A model generated the notes under the pieces. That model saw only the letters and a list, made by a program, of their open reading frames with translations, was not told the DNA's origin and made no database searches. 64,000 nucleotides of DNA from Porphyra umbilicalis (Eukaryota; Rhodophyta; Bangiophyceae; Bangiales; Bangiaceae). How positions within the stretch are numbered: position 1 is the first letter of the stretch; every line of letters starts with the position of its first letter. Location: NCBI GenBank assembly GCA_002049455.2, contig KV918899.1, positions 1 to 64,000 of the forward strand, given 5' to 3'. Below are positions 44,321 through 55,365 of the stretch, in pieces. A program made the translations under genes and the position numbers.

Positions 44321-46637
44321 GAACCGCCCGCCCCGGCGACCGCCTGGACGGACGTGCCACCGCCGCCGGCAGGTGATGCGCCGCCGCCGGCTGGCGGTGG
44401 TCGCGCAGCAGCCGGCGGCACCTGCACGTTCGTGCGAAGCGCGTCGCCGCCGGTACCGGCGGCCGGTGATGAGCGGCAGCCGGCGGGCGGGGACGGAGCA
44501 GCAGCCGACGGCACTTGTCCGTTGGTGCAGCGCGCGTCGCCGCCGGTACGGGCAGCCGTTGATGCGCCGCCGCCGGCAAGCGGTGCTTGGGAAGCAGCCG
44601 GCGGCACTTGTCCGTTCGCGCGGGGCGCGTCGCCGCCCGTGCCGGCGGCCGGTGATGCGCCGCCGTCGGTACCGGCGGCCGGAGACGCGCCGCCGCCGGC
44701 AAGCGGTAGTTGGGCAACAGCCGGCGGCACTTGCCCGTTCGCGCGGGGCGCGTCGCCCCCCGTACCGGCGGCCGGTGATGCGCCGCCGCCGGCGCGAGGC
44801 GCTCCGCCGCCGCCGGAAAGTGGGAATGGAGCACGAGCCGGCGGCACTTGTCCGTTGGTGCGGGGCGCGTCGCCGCCGGTACCGGCGACCGCTGATGAGC
44901 CGCCGCCGGCAAGCAGGGACCGGGCAGCAGCCTGCGGCACTTGTCCGTCGGTGCGGCACGCGTCGCCGCCGGTACAGGCGGCCGGTGAAGCGCCGCCGCC
45001 GGCTCGACGCGATCCGCCGCCGCCGGCGAGTGGGGATGGGGCACGTGCCGGCGGCACTTGGCCGTCGGGGCGGTGCGCGTCGCCGCCGGTACAGGCGGCC
45101 GGTGATGCGCCGCCGCCGGCTAGCGGCGATTGGGCAGCAGCCGGCGGCACTTGTCCGTTCGCGCGGGGCGCGTCGCCGCCCGAGTTGCCGGCCGGTGATG
45201 CGCCGCCGCCGGTACCGGCGGCCGGTGACGCGCCGCCGCCGGCAAGCGGTGGTCGGGCAACAGCCGGCGGCAATTCTTCGTTTACGCGGGGCGCGTCGCC
45301 CCCCGTACCGGCGGCCGGTGATGCGCCGCCGCCGGATCGAGGCGATTCGCCGCCGCCGGCGAGCGGGGACGGAGCAACAGCCGGCGGCACTTGTCCGTCG
45401 GTGCGGCGCGCGTCGCCGCCGGTACCGGCGGCCGGTGATGCGCCGCCGCCGGCTAGCGGCGATTGGGCAGCAGCCGGCGGCGCTGGACCGTCGCCGAAGG
45501 GCCCCCGACGCGCACCGTAGCCGCCGGCGTCCGGAAGTCTGCTATCTACTGGCGGCTGCCAATTGTCGCGGATCGGCTCAAAGGCGCCGGTCTCGGGGGG
45601 TCCTCCACCGGGCGGCCCCCAGTTGTTGTAGGGTCCCGCGTGGCCGCCAGCTTGACGACTTGCGTGACCTCCCGGCGGCCCCCCGTTGTCTTGGCGCGTC
45701 GCGTGGCCGACGGATTGACGACTTGCTTGAACACCCGGCGGCCCCCAGTTGTCGTGGCGTGCAGCGTGGCCGCCGGCTTGACGACTTTCTTGGCCACCCG
45801 GCGGCCACCAATCCTCGCTCAGTGGCCCAAAGCCGCCGGGCTGATGGGGACGCTGCCCGCCCGGCGGCACCCACTTCCGCCTCGGCGAAGGCTGGCGATT
45901 GGGATGGAAGCCACCGCCGCCGTCGCCACCGGGCTGTTGACCTCCTTGACCTTGAGAGTCCGGCGGCGCCCACACGTCGCGGCGGGGAGATCCGTCCCTG
46001 TCCCGCGAGTCCCGTCTTCGGCCGCCGTACTCGTGGTCCGGTTGGAACGACGGCTCCCAGTGGCCGCCGGCTTGAGAAGACCGACCAGCCGGCAACGACC
46101 AGCCACAGCGGCGAGGAGACACTCGACGGCCGCCCGTATCCCACCCCCGACCGCCGTGTCCGCCGTTGCCGTCGGGCGGTTGCTCCCAACGGCCGCCGGC
46201 TTGATTGCCCTTCCAGAAAGCCGGAGGCACCCACTCGTCACGCGGCGGCAGCGACGCCCGTCCGGCTCCCCCTCCCAAATGTCCGCCACCATGGTTGGGA
46301 TAAACCTTGGTCCCGGTCCCCAGCTGCCGCGCGCCGGCAGTGACGACCGTCCCGCCCCCCCGGCCCCATTGCCTCCGCCCTGGTTCGGTGTAGCGTTGGG
46401 CGGCAGCACGCAGGCGCCGCCAGCTACCGGCGGTCCTTGGCCAGCCGGCGGCGCACAGCTACTAGAGACAGGAAGCGCGGGCCCCCCGCTTGGTGGGGCC
46501 GACGTTGAGCAAGGTGGGCAGCCCGCGACGTGGCAGGAGCACGTGCACCGCGCGAGCACCGCGAGCCGCTCTTGATGACGACGACGCTGGTCACGGCGAC
46601 GCTCCGTGACGCGCTCCCGGTCCGGCTTACGGGTCAT
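44321..46637 (-). CDS. Pro/Gly-rich 5' part of the accessory gene (frames not joined)
   Basis: Coding-like minus-strand sequence upstream of the Myb-like region, in two further frames. From ATG 46637 comes a basic/cysteine segment (DRERVTERRRDQRRRHQERL, then CTCSCHVAGCPPC) to about 46320. From about 46320 to 44340 comes a Trp/Pro/Gly repeat region (DNWGPPGGQASRQAGGHA type), followed by about ten copies of a 31-residue unit such as GGGASPAAGTGGDAPRANGQ (about 93 bp). The three frames could be exons or could be separated by indels; I found no convincing splice sites. Repeat expansion here parallels that in the transposase tail. Confidence 0.5.
44390..45500 (-). repeat. About 93-bp GC-rich tandem repeats in the accessory gene
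   Basis: About ten degenerate units encoding the GGGASPAAGTGGDAP type of peptide. The perfect palindrome CCGCCGGTACCGGCGG (for example 44447-44462) recurs in many units, which links the array to the inverted-repeat cores of the 84-bp and 144-bp arrays. Confidence 0.8.
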
Positions 46638-48061
46638 GATCGGAAAGGGGGGGGGGAAGAAGGCCGGCTTTTGAAGGCCGGAGGTGGAGACGGGGACAAG
46701 GGGGGAGCGGTGACCAGAGCACATGGGCGCGCCGCCGGAGCTCGCGGTACACCGGCGGCGTGTCGGTTGCAACAGGCGCGCGCGGGAGGCAAGAAGGAGA
46801 GAATCAGCACGAGTGGGGCAGGGGGAGGAGGGGCAGGAGCCGCCGGCGTCTTCGGCTCAGGCACGCCGGCGGCAAGCACGTGATCGGTGTCGCGCAGGCG
46901 GTCGTTGGGCCAGAGGGCGGGAGGGCGGCGCGCCCCCGCAAGCTGCACCAGTGCTCGACCGTGCCCCCGGGACCCCTCGTGCGCGCTGGACGAGGGGGCG
47001 GGGCGGGGCGCAGGCCCACCGCGGTCCCAAAACACACGAGGTGTCTTCGAGGGCGCCCGAGGTGGACACGAACCCCGGGTGACGCCTCCCCAGCCGCAAT
47101 GCGCGGTGACCCGCGCGCCCTCCACGCACTCCCGCCCAATTGGCAGTGGTCACGGGGTGGCCCCAAATGACCGGTTGGGCGGAAGGGGGGCACACAGGAC
47201 ACAGGAAACAACACAATCTGATCACGGGCCGGCTGACCCCTCGCCGCATCGAATCCGCCTCCCATCTGAGTTTTTCTAAACAATTCCGCGAGCCAATGAC
47301 AAGGCTCCATACGACTACAACCTTTTCAATATTTCCCCATGTCAAGCAAACAAATCGTGAGACTGGTTGCGGGATCGGACCAGTTTTCTGGCGTCGGACC
47401 AGCGATACTGCCCCAATGGAATTTTGCACCAGCCCACCTCCAGGGACTGCCAACGCCTGGTCCAACGAACGGCGTCGGCCACCGTTGCTTCTGGAAGCAC
47501 CCGAATGGCGCTTCGGGACGGACCGCGCGGTCCACGACTCGGGCTTGTCGCGACAGCGCATCGCATCACGCACCCGTTGAGGGAACCTCGACCAACGCCA
47601 ACACCTCTGTTGTGTCCCGTGAGACTCGGGTTTGAGACAAGTGTGCCAAGTTTCTCCCGCCATGCTGACTCTGGACGCGTGGTGCGACCACTTCGTCCGA
47701 TGTTCACGATTCGTGTCTCTCTATTTCAGACGTGTGTGCCAAAAGTGTAATTTATTGCCGCGATTTGGAAGGTTCCAGTAGGATTATAGACACTTTTTCT
47801 CACGATCTCTGCCGCACGGCAGCCTTTTCGTCCGGTGTGTCTTGCCATCGAGACTGCTTCACGATATGCACGAATTTGGACCACTTGGGGACGAACGTTG
47901 CTGGGCGCGCATCCCCCATCTTGCTTTCCCCATCTGGTGATCATGTAGCCCTCATTTCCGGTAACTCGAGGAGGGCAGAGGGCCCTCTTGGATGAGAAAA
48001 ATGGGGGGCCGCTCACCGCCCTCCACGTAAGCAAACGTGGCATATTCCGTTTGGGGTTTCA
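46638..48061. other. Right subterminal region of the Harbinger element
   Basis: No gene is supported. It contains the likely promoter of the minus-strand accessory gene, plus subterminal motifs: a terminal-repeat-like stretch at 47884-47920 (CTTGGGGACGAACGTTGCTG...) and GAGAAAAATGGGGGG at about 47993. Confidence 0.55.
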
Positions 48062-48092
48062 GAACTTGGGGGAGACGTTGTTGGGTGTGCTC
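48062..48092 (-). repeat. Right terminal inverted repeat of the Harbinger element
   Basis: On the complement it starts GAGCACACCC, continues AACAACGTCT and ends CCCCCAAGTTC, matching 29 of 31 positions at the left end. Confidence 0.93.
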
Positions 48093-48095
48093 TAA
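48093..48095. other. TAA target-site duplication, right copy
   Basis: TAA directly follows the right inverted repeat and is identical to the left copy. Confidence 0.85.
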
Positions 48096-48578
48096 GGGTC
48101 GGCGACCCCACAGCACCGCGACTTCTCAGTTTTCTTGGAAGAGAGCGACTTTTCTCGGGTAGATTTCGATGGTCCCTGCAGGCCGTGCGTATTTGTTGAA
48201 ATCCGATCATAGCGTAGTTTTGCGCGTATTTCGGAGACAATTCGAGGCACATTAAGTGACCGTCCTCATCCTGTGCCATCGACTGGACGCAGCTACAACG
48301 ACCCCGTGCCTTGTGCTATGAGCACTGGCCAGCACACACTTTGCACGCCCATGGGCGCTGCACTTCGCTGTTCTTGTTCCCGCCAGTGGCTAGAGGCCAG
48401 GTCGGGGACAGTCCAGCCCCGCGTGTTTTGGTAACCACCGTGGCGCATTGGCTGCATCACGTGCACTGCTCGACGGGTGCCACCCCGGCCTTCCACCGTT
48501 ACGTCCGACCACCGTCACTCCCGTACAAACACAATGAGTCCACACCGCAAGACTACAAAACAAGCCGAACAACCCATC
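48096..48578. other. Spacer between Harbinger and hAT elements
   Basis: No gene is seen. The first bases (GGGTCGGCGACCCC, then ACAGCACCG) resemble an internal stretch at 33447-33473 of the Harbinger element. The hAT terminal repeat should lie in this interval if the element is complete, but I could not identify it. Confidence 0.4.
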
Positions 48579-51122
48579 TCAGTCCTCCTCATTCTGGGAA
48601 CCGTCGTCGTCAGCGCCCGCTCCATGCTCCTTCCCGCGCGAGTACAGATCTTGGCGCAGCCTCTTGGCGTCGTCGCCGCTCAGGACAGGAAGATCGTTGA
48701 GGGACTTGGGCAACAGATGGGCGTTGGCCCTGATGAGGCAATGCATCTCGAGGTGCTGCGGCAGCAGGGTGGAGCGGATCTTGGTGATGATGTTGCCCGC
48801 CATGGAGAAGTCTCTCTCAGACGCCGCCGACGAGCCTACGGCACCAATAACCGAGTACGCGACAAGTGCGAGCAGTGGGAACTTGTCCTTCTGATTCCTC
48901 CAAAACTCCAGCGCGTTGCATTTCTTGTTGACGTCCGTCAGGCGCAAGAAGGCCTCGAGCTCCGCCTTGGCCACGTCGCCGGGCGATGCAGGCGCACCAG
49001 TGCCGCTCAAGCCGCTCACCTCGTCCTCTTCGTCACTCGAGTTCACGAGGCATGTTCGTGCGCGACGTCGAGCTCGTCCAGCTGCAGCAGGACATGACGC
49101 GGCCGGCCCACTGGGGCGCGAAGGGGAAGCCAGCATGCCACACCGGCCTTTGAGCAGGCTGATCGCGCGAGGCACCGGGCTCGGAAACTCGATGGCGCTG
49201 GCCAGCTTCGCTAGCACGTGCACCCCCTCGGGCGTGACCACATTCGACCTGATGGCCGCCCCGCTCTGTAGAAGATTGCGGCTTGGCTCGGTCTTGTCGA
49301 AGAGTCGTTTGTCCAGCTGCTGCCGGAGAACTCGGACGGCCTTGTCGGCGTCATCACACAGCATGCCCCTACCTGCAGCGCCCGCCGTCTGCAGGTACTC
49401 GGCAAGGTACAAGTGGTTGTCAAGCTCCAGGTGCAGGTCGTCATCGTGATCCTCGCAGTACTTCTTGATGCTGGCGCCGCCCACAGCCAAAGCCGAGCCA
49501 GGTCCTCGAGGAACACAGAACTAATCGGCGTTCATCACCCGACGCAGAGTGGAAAGCAACGCGAGCATGGTCGATACAGGTTCAGTTGCACTCTCTGATC
49601 TGGTCACCATCTCGTGGCACGGCCGAAGAACCCCAATCACCTGCCGAAACCGATCCCACTCATTGACGTCCAGGTTCTTCCTCCTCGCCTTGACACCCAA
49701 ATTAGGAGACATAAAAAGCGCACACAGTCGAGGGTACGCAGTGTACAAACGCGCCATGGCGTTGTAGGTGGACGTCCAGCGCGTCGGCACGTCGCCAACG
49801 AGCTCCCGGGCCTCCTCAAGCCCCGGTGTGGACACGTTGTTGTAGATGGACACGGTGAGCTCCGAGTGTTGGAAGTGGTTGAGCAGCTTGCGGGTCTTAG
49901 TGAGCAGCTGCTTAGCCGACGGGTTCAAGCTGTGGTTCGGTCGCTCCGCAGCTGGTAGGTCCCGGTCCTGCGCACCATCAGCGTTGCGCTGATCAGAGGC
50001 CGACGTCTTTCCCAGTGCGTACATCACAGCGTTGTGCAACGAGTGGGAGATGCACGGCAACCACGAAGCCGATAAGGTCCGCAGGGCCTTCCGCACGTTA
50101 GCGCCCGAGTCCGAGGTGGTCGAGGCAATATCCTGCTCTCTTAGTCCAAAGATGCTCAGGATGCGCAGCAGCCACCGCGTAATGTTGTCGCTGGTGTGCC
50201 GCCCGATGAACAAATGCACGCCAAGATGGCTCTCGACCATTGTCCCGCTCGCGGGGTCCACTAGGCGTACCACAACCGACCCAAAGGACTTCTTGCGATA
50301 GCTCTCCGTCCACAGGTCGGTCACCATGTGCGCAAAAGGCAGCCCCATGTACCGCTTCTTCACCGACTCCAGCATCTCCAGCAAGGCGCTTACGACAAAC
50401 TGGTACAGCTCGGCCAGGTGGTGGACGACCGTATTCAGCGCTGGTGGGACGTAGCCTGCGTGGTTTGATAAGAACGACCGCATGTAGGCGTTGGTGGTAA
50501 GGGCGTGCGGCGACAGCGACATGACCTGCATCAGGACAAACTCAACGTGGAAGGCGCCGCGGTCTTTCTTAGACACAAGAAAGTGGTCGATGGATCTGCT
50601 GCTGTAGGCGTCGCGCGCCGCGCGGTTGCCGCCCTTGACATTCTTTGAAACGTAGAGCGCCGCACACGCGTGGCTCAGTTGAGAGAGGCTGGGCAAGTCG
50701 TGGCGCGCCTGCAGGCGGAAGTGCTTCATGCCGTTGCTCACATTAGCTTGAGCGAGTAGCAGCAGCGACGTCTTCCCCATTCGCCAGCAAGCTTGGCACA
50801 GAACGTGGAGGTCCTTGTCCGTGGCGCCAGGGCGCTGGTAGATCTCGAAGAAGCCCCAGGCGCTCGACAAAGTCTTCAAGGGCAACTCGTCCTTAGAGAT
50901 CCACTCCAGCGTGGTGTTCTTCTGGGTGAGCGTCATGGGCACGTCCTTCTGGGGGCCGCAGACGGAGAGGATGCTGTCCGTCGTGTCTGCCAGGCCCTCC
51001 GAATCGGCCGCCCGCCTCTTTCGGGGCAGAAGAGGGGTTGTCGTGCTGCTCCCCGCCGCGCCGCTGCTCGCACCTCCGCTGGCAGCTGGCGTGATAGACA
51101 CAGCCTCCTGCGACGCCATCAC
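48579..51122 (-). pseudogene. hAT-family transposase with one in-frame stop
   Basis: One reading frame runs from 51122 to 48579 with a single TAG at 49521-49523 (533 codons before it, about 313 after). Domains in order: a BED-type zinc finger (SSAWGFFEIYQR, CQAC, MKHFRLQARH, residues about 85-145); the RNase H-like core with MVTDLWTESY, a TTSDSGANVRKAL block (second Asp), CISHSLHNAV and the hallmark DVPTRWTSTYNAMARL; then, after the stop, the hAT dimerisation domain (LEFWRNQKDKFPLLA through GSSAASERDFSMAGN). Total length of about 847 residues is normal for hAT. The stop suggests a recently inactivated copy, or a short unrecognised intron or readthrough. Confidence 0.9.
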
Positions 51123-54100
51123 AAACTCATCAATGCTGGTTCAGTGGAGGTGGGGATTGATGAGGTACGGCAATGAAAGAGAGCAGGGGAAGATCCGGGT
51201 CACCAACAGCCTGAGTGAGAGGAGGCACACAGTACCAAGCTGTACGAAAAGGAGCGCAAGATTGATCCGTGGTGTTAGAAGCAGAGACACTCTATACCTT
51301 GACCGCTGGCCCCTTGCCATGTCCAGCGCACGCTCACCCTGTTGGATGGGTCGGACGGTCACATGTTCCGCAGCGAGTCATCTGGCGAGACGTGGATGGG
51401 GACAGCGCTGTGTGAGGGGAGGCGCCCTCCAATCGCGCCACGCATGCGTAATCTCAGAGCAAACATGGACTGCTGCCGAGAGACAGGCGACCAAGGTCAC
51501 TCTACGTACCGTGAGCAGGCATTACAGGCGTGTCTGCTTCTGGTGTCAAGCCGAAAGAGGCCGGCAAAGGCGCGCGTCCCCCCATAGTGCGGTGAAAAAG
51601 CAGCTTGCGTTGCGCAGGTGAGTATCGATGCTCAGACGTCGCTTCGTGTCAGGAGCGAGCCGCGTGGAAGCCCTCACATGTCAAGTTCCACCTCGCCTCA
51701 GGACTCTCTGCTCGTTAAACTGTAACTCCGAAATGTGCGTGTACTTACCTCTGACTTCGGTGGTATTGCTGGAGAGCCCGTTGTGATTGGTCGGATCTCC
51801 GAAAATCACCATCCGCCGGCACTAGCTAGGGCTGCGCGCTCCTACACACGCGCTGGCGACGCGTCGCGCTGGCACCGACCTCTGTTCGCCTCCCCGTATC
51901 CACAGATCACGCAAGAGCATTGTCGCAGTCAACGTGTCAGCTCTGTTGCGGACCCCATCTCCCTCCAACCCCTATCAAGCACAGATATGCACTCCTATGT
52001 ACACCTGCTTCCATCCTTATCAGCACCTCATCACGGTCTCCCTGCCATAGCAACCCACGGTTGTTCGCTGCAGCCAGTCCCTACAGTGCAGCAGTTTTTC
52101 ACCGCTGGCTGGTGCGCCGAGGGCAGTCAGCATCGCCAGTTCCAAGGACCACCTTCGCCCCTTCATGATCTTCACCCGCCCTCCCCTCCCCTCCCCTCGA
52201 CACAGGAGTGTTTCCCCGCTGCGGCGCTGCTGCCACACCGGCACTCCCATGGCTGTCCTACAGCCGCAGAACACCACCACAATTTTCAGGGCCTAGCGCA
52301 CGAGCACACCAACGTCCCCGTGTGCCGCCCAGGGCAGCGGGAGAAGCTGTGTAACTCAACAGCCGTCGCTGACACGATCATCTGCGTCTTGTAGTTGCTG
52401 TCGCCGTCCCACTGCGGTGGCGGAGATCGCGGCCGCGTCGGTCGCTGTTGCTGCTGCCGACTCGGCCGAGATGGAGTGGCTCCCTGCTGACGCGGCCGGG
52501 TCGAAAGCACGAGAGGATGTGGTGACGGCGGCCATGCTGCACAGGAAACACGCTACGTAGGCTGTAAGGGAAGAAGTGGCGAAGGTCGCAGCGTCCTCGC
52601 TGACAGCCGACAGCGCCGCGATGGCGCGAAGGTGAGCGTCGGCGACGTTAGCGCAAGAGTCCCGCGAGGGGAACCCGCACGCGTCACCGCATACATCGCA
52701 CGCCTAGATAGGACTCTGGCTGCTGCCCCGGCAGCTCGGACTGCACCACGTGCACCACCTCGGATAGGCCGTGGCATGGGCGTCTCGCCAGCTCGATGGG
52801 CAGGCACGATCATGGCAGTGGCTGCGCTACCTGCGCCGCCCCCGCGAGTCGCCTCCGCCAGACTTGACCGCCCATTGAGCGGGAAGCGCCGTTGCCAGAG
52901 ATGCCCTCCTTGCAGGACACGCACGGTCACACCCCCTCCCGCTCGTGTGAAGGGCTCCCCACCTCGAGCCAGTTGACCTTGCGACGAACGACGGCCGCTG
53001 AGGTGAGGGAGGGTGATGGCGTGGCGGCGGTGACGCCGCCTCCGCCGCAGACGGGATTAGGCTCGGCGCGGGGGCGGGGTGGCAAGGCAAAATGCGGTCG
53101 AGTCCATGACGCTGCCGCCTCGGGGGCGGAGGGGCGTGCGTCCGCCACAGGGGGGGGTGTGGGTTGCTGCCGTTGAGGCGAGGGGGACAAGGGGTGGGCG
53201 GAGGTGACGGTGAGGGAATGGAGAGGCATCCGCCATAGCGGGCGGTGAGGGTAGCCGCCGCCGAGGCCGCGACGTGCGGGAATGTGCGTAGCAGAGAGAC
53301 GCGTAGAGACGGCGGCGGCCGGGCGTACGGTGACAGCACCCGTCGGTGACGACGGAGGACTAGTTCACCGCAGTTGGAGTCCGTGGCTGCAGGAAGCTGA
53401 GTTGAGAGCAACGGAGATGCGGTGTAGCCGTGCCACCCTGCCTTTATATGCCACAAAGCAAGTGAGTCTGCTGGGCTTCGCTGATGAGCCGACCAGGCGC
53501 GCGTTGAGGCAGATGGGAGACGGGAAAGCGAAGCAAAAAACCAAAGTCGAAACCTGGGAACTGAAAGCGACCAGCCGGGCGTCAGATTCGGGGGCTAGTT
53601 CAAAACGTACCTCCCAGCTCCTAGATGCAAGGGACACGCGGGGGGTAGATACTCGACAGGGGTTGATGGGATGGGGCAGAGGACGTGCCACCGTGAAGCC
53701 TCTCTCGCTTCCAGCCACAGCAGCAAAAGCAGCTGCGCCTCTGGCTCTGTGCTCCTCAGTCGCCGTTGCAGTCCACCTCCCCCCGCTCTTTCCATCGCAT
53801 ATTTCAGGCCATAGGCTACGGGCGACGGGAGCGACACGGCCACCTTAAATCTCCCCCCGGCGCCGGCCGCGCCGCGCTTGCGCTGGCGGCCGCGCCACTG
53901 GTGCTGTGCCCCCTGCTTTCCCCCGCAATGCGCACTCCCATGGGCATCCCTTCTTGACCTGCCGGACCATAGGCCACATGAGCCGCGAGCAGCACCCCCC
54001 CCCTGCCTTCGCCCCACGGGCTGCCCCGCTGCGCCAGCACACGTGGCCGTTCCGCTGGTAGTGTGCCCCCGGGATGCTCCTACAACCTGGAGCACACCTT

Positions 54101-54426
54101 CACAGTCGCCAAAACTCATCACGTCTGCCGCCTGTCCGGAAACCGTCCGCCTGAGGCAGCTAACCGTGGCGGCCCAGCGACAAAGCATATCCGGCCAGCC
54201 GACCGGTTCCAGCCGTCCTCTGCTACGACTGCGTCCCTTCACTGGCTTCAGCTACCCCCCATCCGCCCTCTGGCGGCTGACGAAGGCTGGCGACCACAGC
54301 AATCCAGCGGCACTGTCTTCTAAGAAATTGCAGCAGACGCCGACGGACCCCCCCCCGCCACCCAGGTGAGACTGGCATGGGATAAAAGTCGGCGGCATCG
54401 ACTGCTCGACGTGCTGCTCATCTTCG
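51123..54426. other. Gene-poor region right of the hAT transposase
   Basis: No gene is supported. It should include the hAT leader and right end, which I could not find. A short (CCCCT)n tract lies at about 52185-52198. Overlapping Pro/Ala/Arg-rich frames at 52.5-54.3 kb on both strands show no recognisable domain. Confidence 0.4.
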
Positions 54427-55365
54427 ATGGCCATCAGTACACTTCCCTTCCCCGACGTGCACGCTCCCTCGGAGCGCGGAAGCCTCCCCCCCCCCTCTGC
54501 ACTCCCGGTCGTACACCCGCCCCTAGGCCCTCTCATCAACCTGGTTCCCAACGCGGCTCCTCTCCCATTCGACATGGCGTCCACCCCAGAGGGAGCGCCG
54601 GCCCCGGTAGATGGCGGCGGCCTGAGATTGTTGCTCAGTGCACGAGGTGCCGTTGGTGACGGTGGACAGCGGGGCGCGTCGTCGTCCATGGCGGTACGCC
54701 GCGGCCATGATCCTAGCCAAGGCAATGCTGGCGGGAGTGCGACTAATCGGGTCACAGAGCGACGATCTGATTCGGTTGACCAACCTCGTCGTGCGCCCTT
54801 GGCAGGCTGTGCGGGCGCTGCTGAGAACGGGGCGGACCACGAGGAACCTGGTGCTGCTGATGTGGCCGATGATGCGGTGGGGGGGACCCTGAGAGTCGTT
54901 GGAGTATCTGGGACCGAAGCTACGACGGCGGAGAAGACGAGTAAGGACGGTGTCGCAAGCCCGCGGAAGACCTGTGCTGCCTGCGGCCGCCGCGACCGAA
55001 GACCGCACAACTGGGGGTCAAAGCCGCCGTTGGCTCGGGTGCGGTCCATGATCAAGCACCTTGAAGCGGAGGTCAAGGTCGTGTGCACCTCCCATGCCGA
55101 CGACGACAACCTGGCCGTAGCCGACAGGCAGCAGCTGACGCCCTTGCGCGTTGACCAGGCGGAAGTGATCGCCGGACTGCTGGGGAGCGCGCTGGATCTG
55201 GCCCAAGGTGCGCTTGACCGAGCGACTCACGACCGCGCGGCCATGAATCGAGCAGTGGCCGCATGCGAAAACATGGGCGCATCTCCTGCGCGCGAGAGTA
55301 TGCTGGAGGTGGATGGGGAGGGTCCTATCCGCAGGTTGCGCAAGAGGCGCTTTCGGGATGAGTAG
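54427..55365 (+). CDS. Hypothetical protein, 312 residues
   Basis: I do not recognise this ORF. It starts at ATG 54427. The first 190 residues are Pro/Ala/Gly-rich and then acidic. Residues about 195-215 contain a small CAACGRRDRRPHNWG motif (possibly one half of a zinc-binding site). The rest looks like ordered helices (VRSMIKHLEAEVKVVCTSH, VDQAEVIAGLLGSALDLAQG, ATHDRAAMNRAVAACENMG), and the protein ends in a basic patch (RRLRKRRFRDE). Mixed composition in the second half and the clear C terminus make it more credible than the overlapping minus-strand frame. It could be an accessory ORF of a mobile element, since transposons lie on both sides, but nothing shows this directly. Confidence 0.4.
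   Translation: MAISTLPFPDVHAPSERGSLPPPSALPVVHPPLGPLINLVPNAAPLPFDMASTPEGAPAPVDGGGLRLLLSARGAVGDGGQRGASSSMAVRRGHDPSQGNAGGSATNRVTERRSDSVDQPRRAPLAGCAGAAENGADHEEPGAADVADDAVGGTLRVVGVSGTEATTAEKTSKDGVASPRKTCAACGRRDRRPHNWGSKPPLARVRSMIKHLEAEVKVVCTSHADDDNLAVADRQQLTPLRVDQAEVIAGLLGSALDLAQGALDRATHDRAAMNRAVAACENMGASPARESMLEVDGEGPIRRLRKRRFRDE

Larger units (their letters stand above)
33352..48092. mobile_element. Giant PIF/Harbinger DNA transposon, 14.7 kb
   Basis: A complete element of 14,741 bp. The ends are 31-bp inverted repeats that match at 29 positions, each flanked by TAA. It carries the two proteins typical of the superfamily: a Harbinger DDE transposase on the plus strand and a Myb/SANT-like accessory protein on the minus strand, arranged tail to tail. 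Between them is a 6.4-kb array of 144-bp tandem repeats. Most described Harbinger elements are only a few kilobases long, so the extra size comes mainly from this array and from Gly/Pro-coding repeats in both genes. The transposase frame is intact. Subterminal motifs related to the terminal repeats occur at both ends. Confidence 0.9.

Noticed and set aside
44265-46343. 692-codon plus-strand ORF rich in Arg
   Set aside because: It is the antisense shadow of the repeat-coding part of the Myb-like accessory gene on the minus strand.
33440-48118. Direct repeats at about 33441 and 48091 as long terminal repeats of a retroelement
   Set aside because: The true 31-bp inverted ends with TAA duplications at 33352 and 48092 explain the element, and it carries no reverse transcriptase or integrase.
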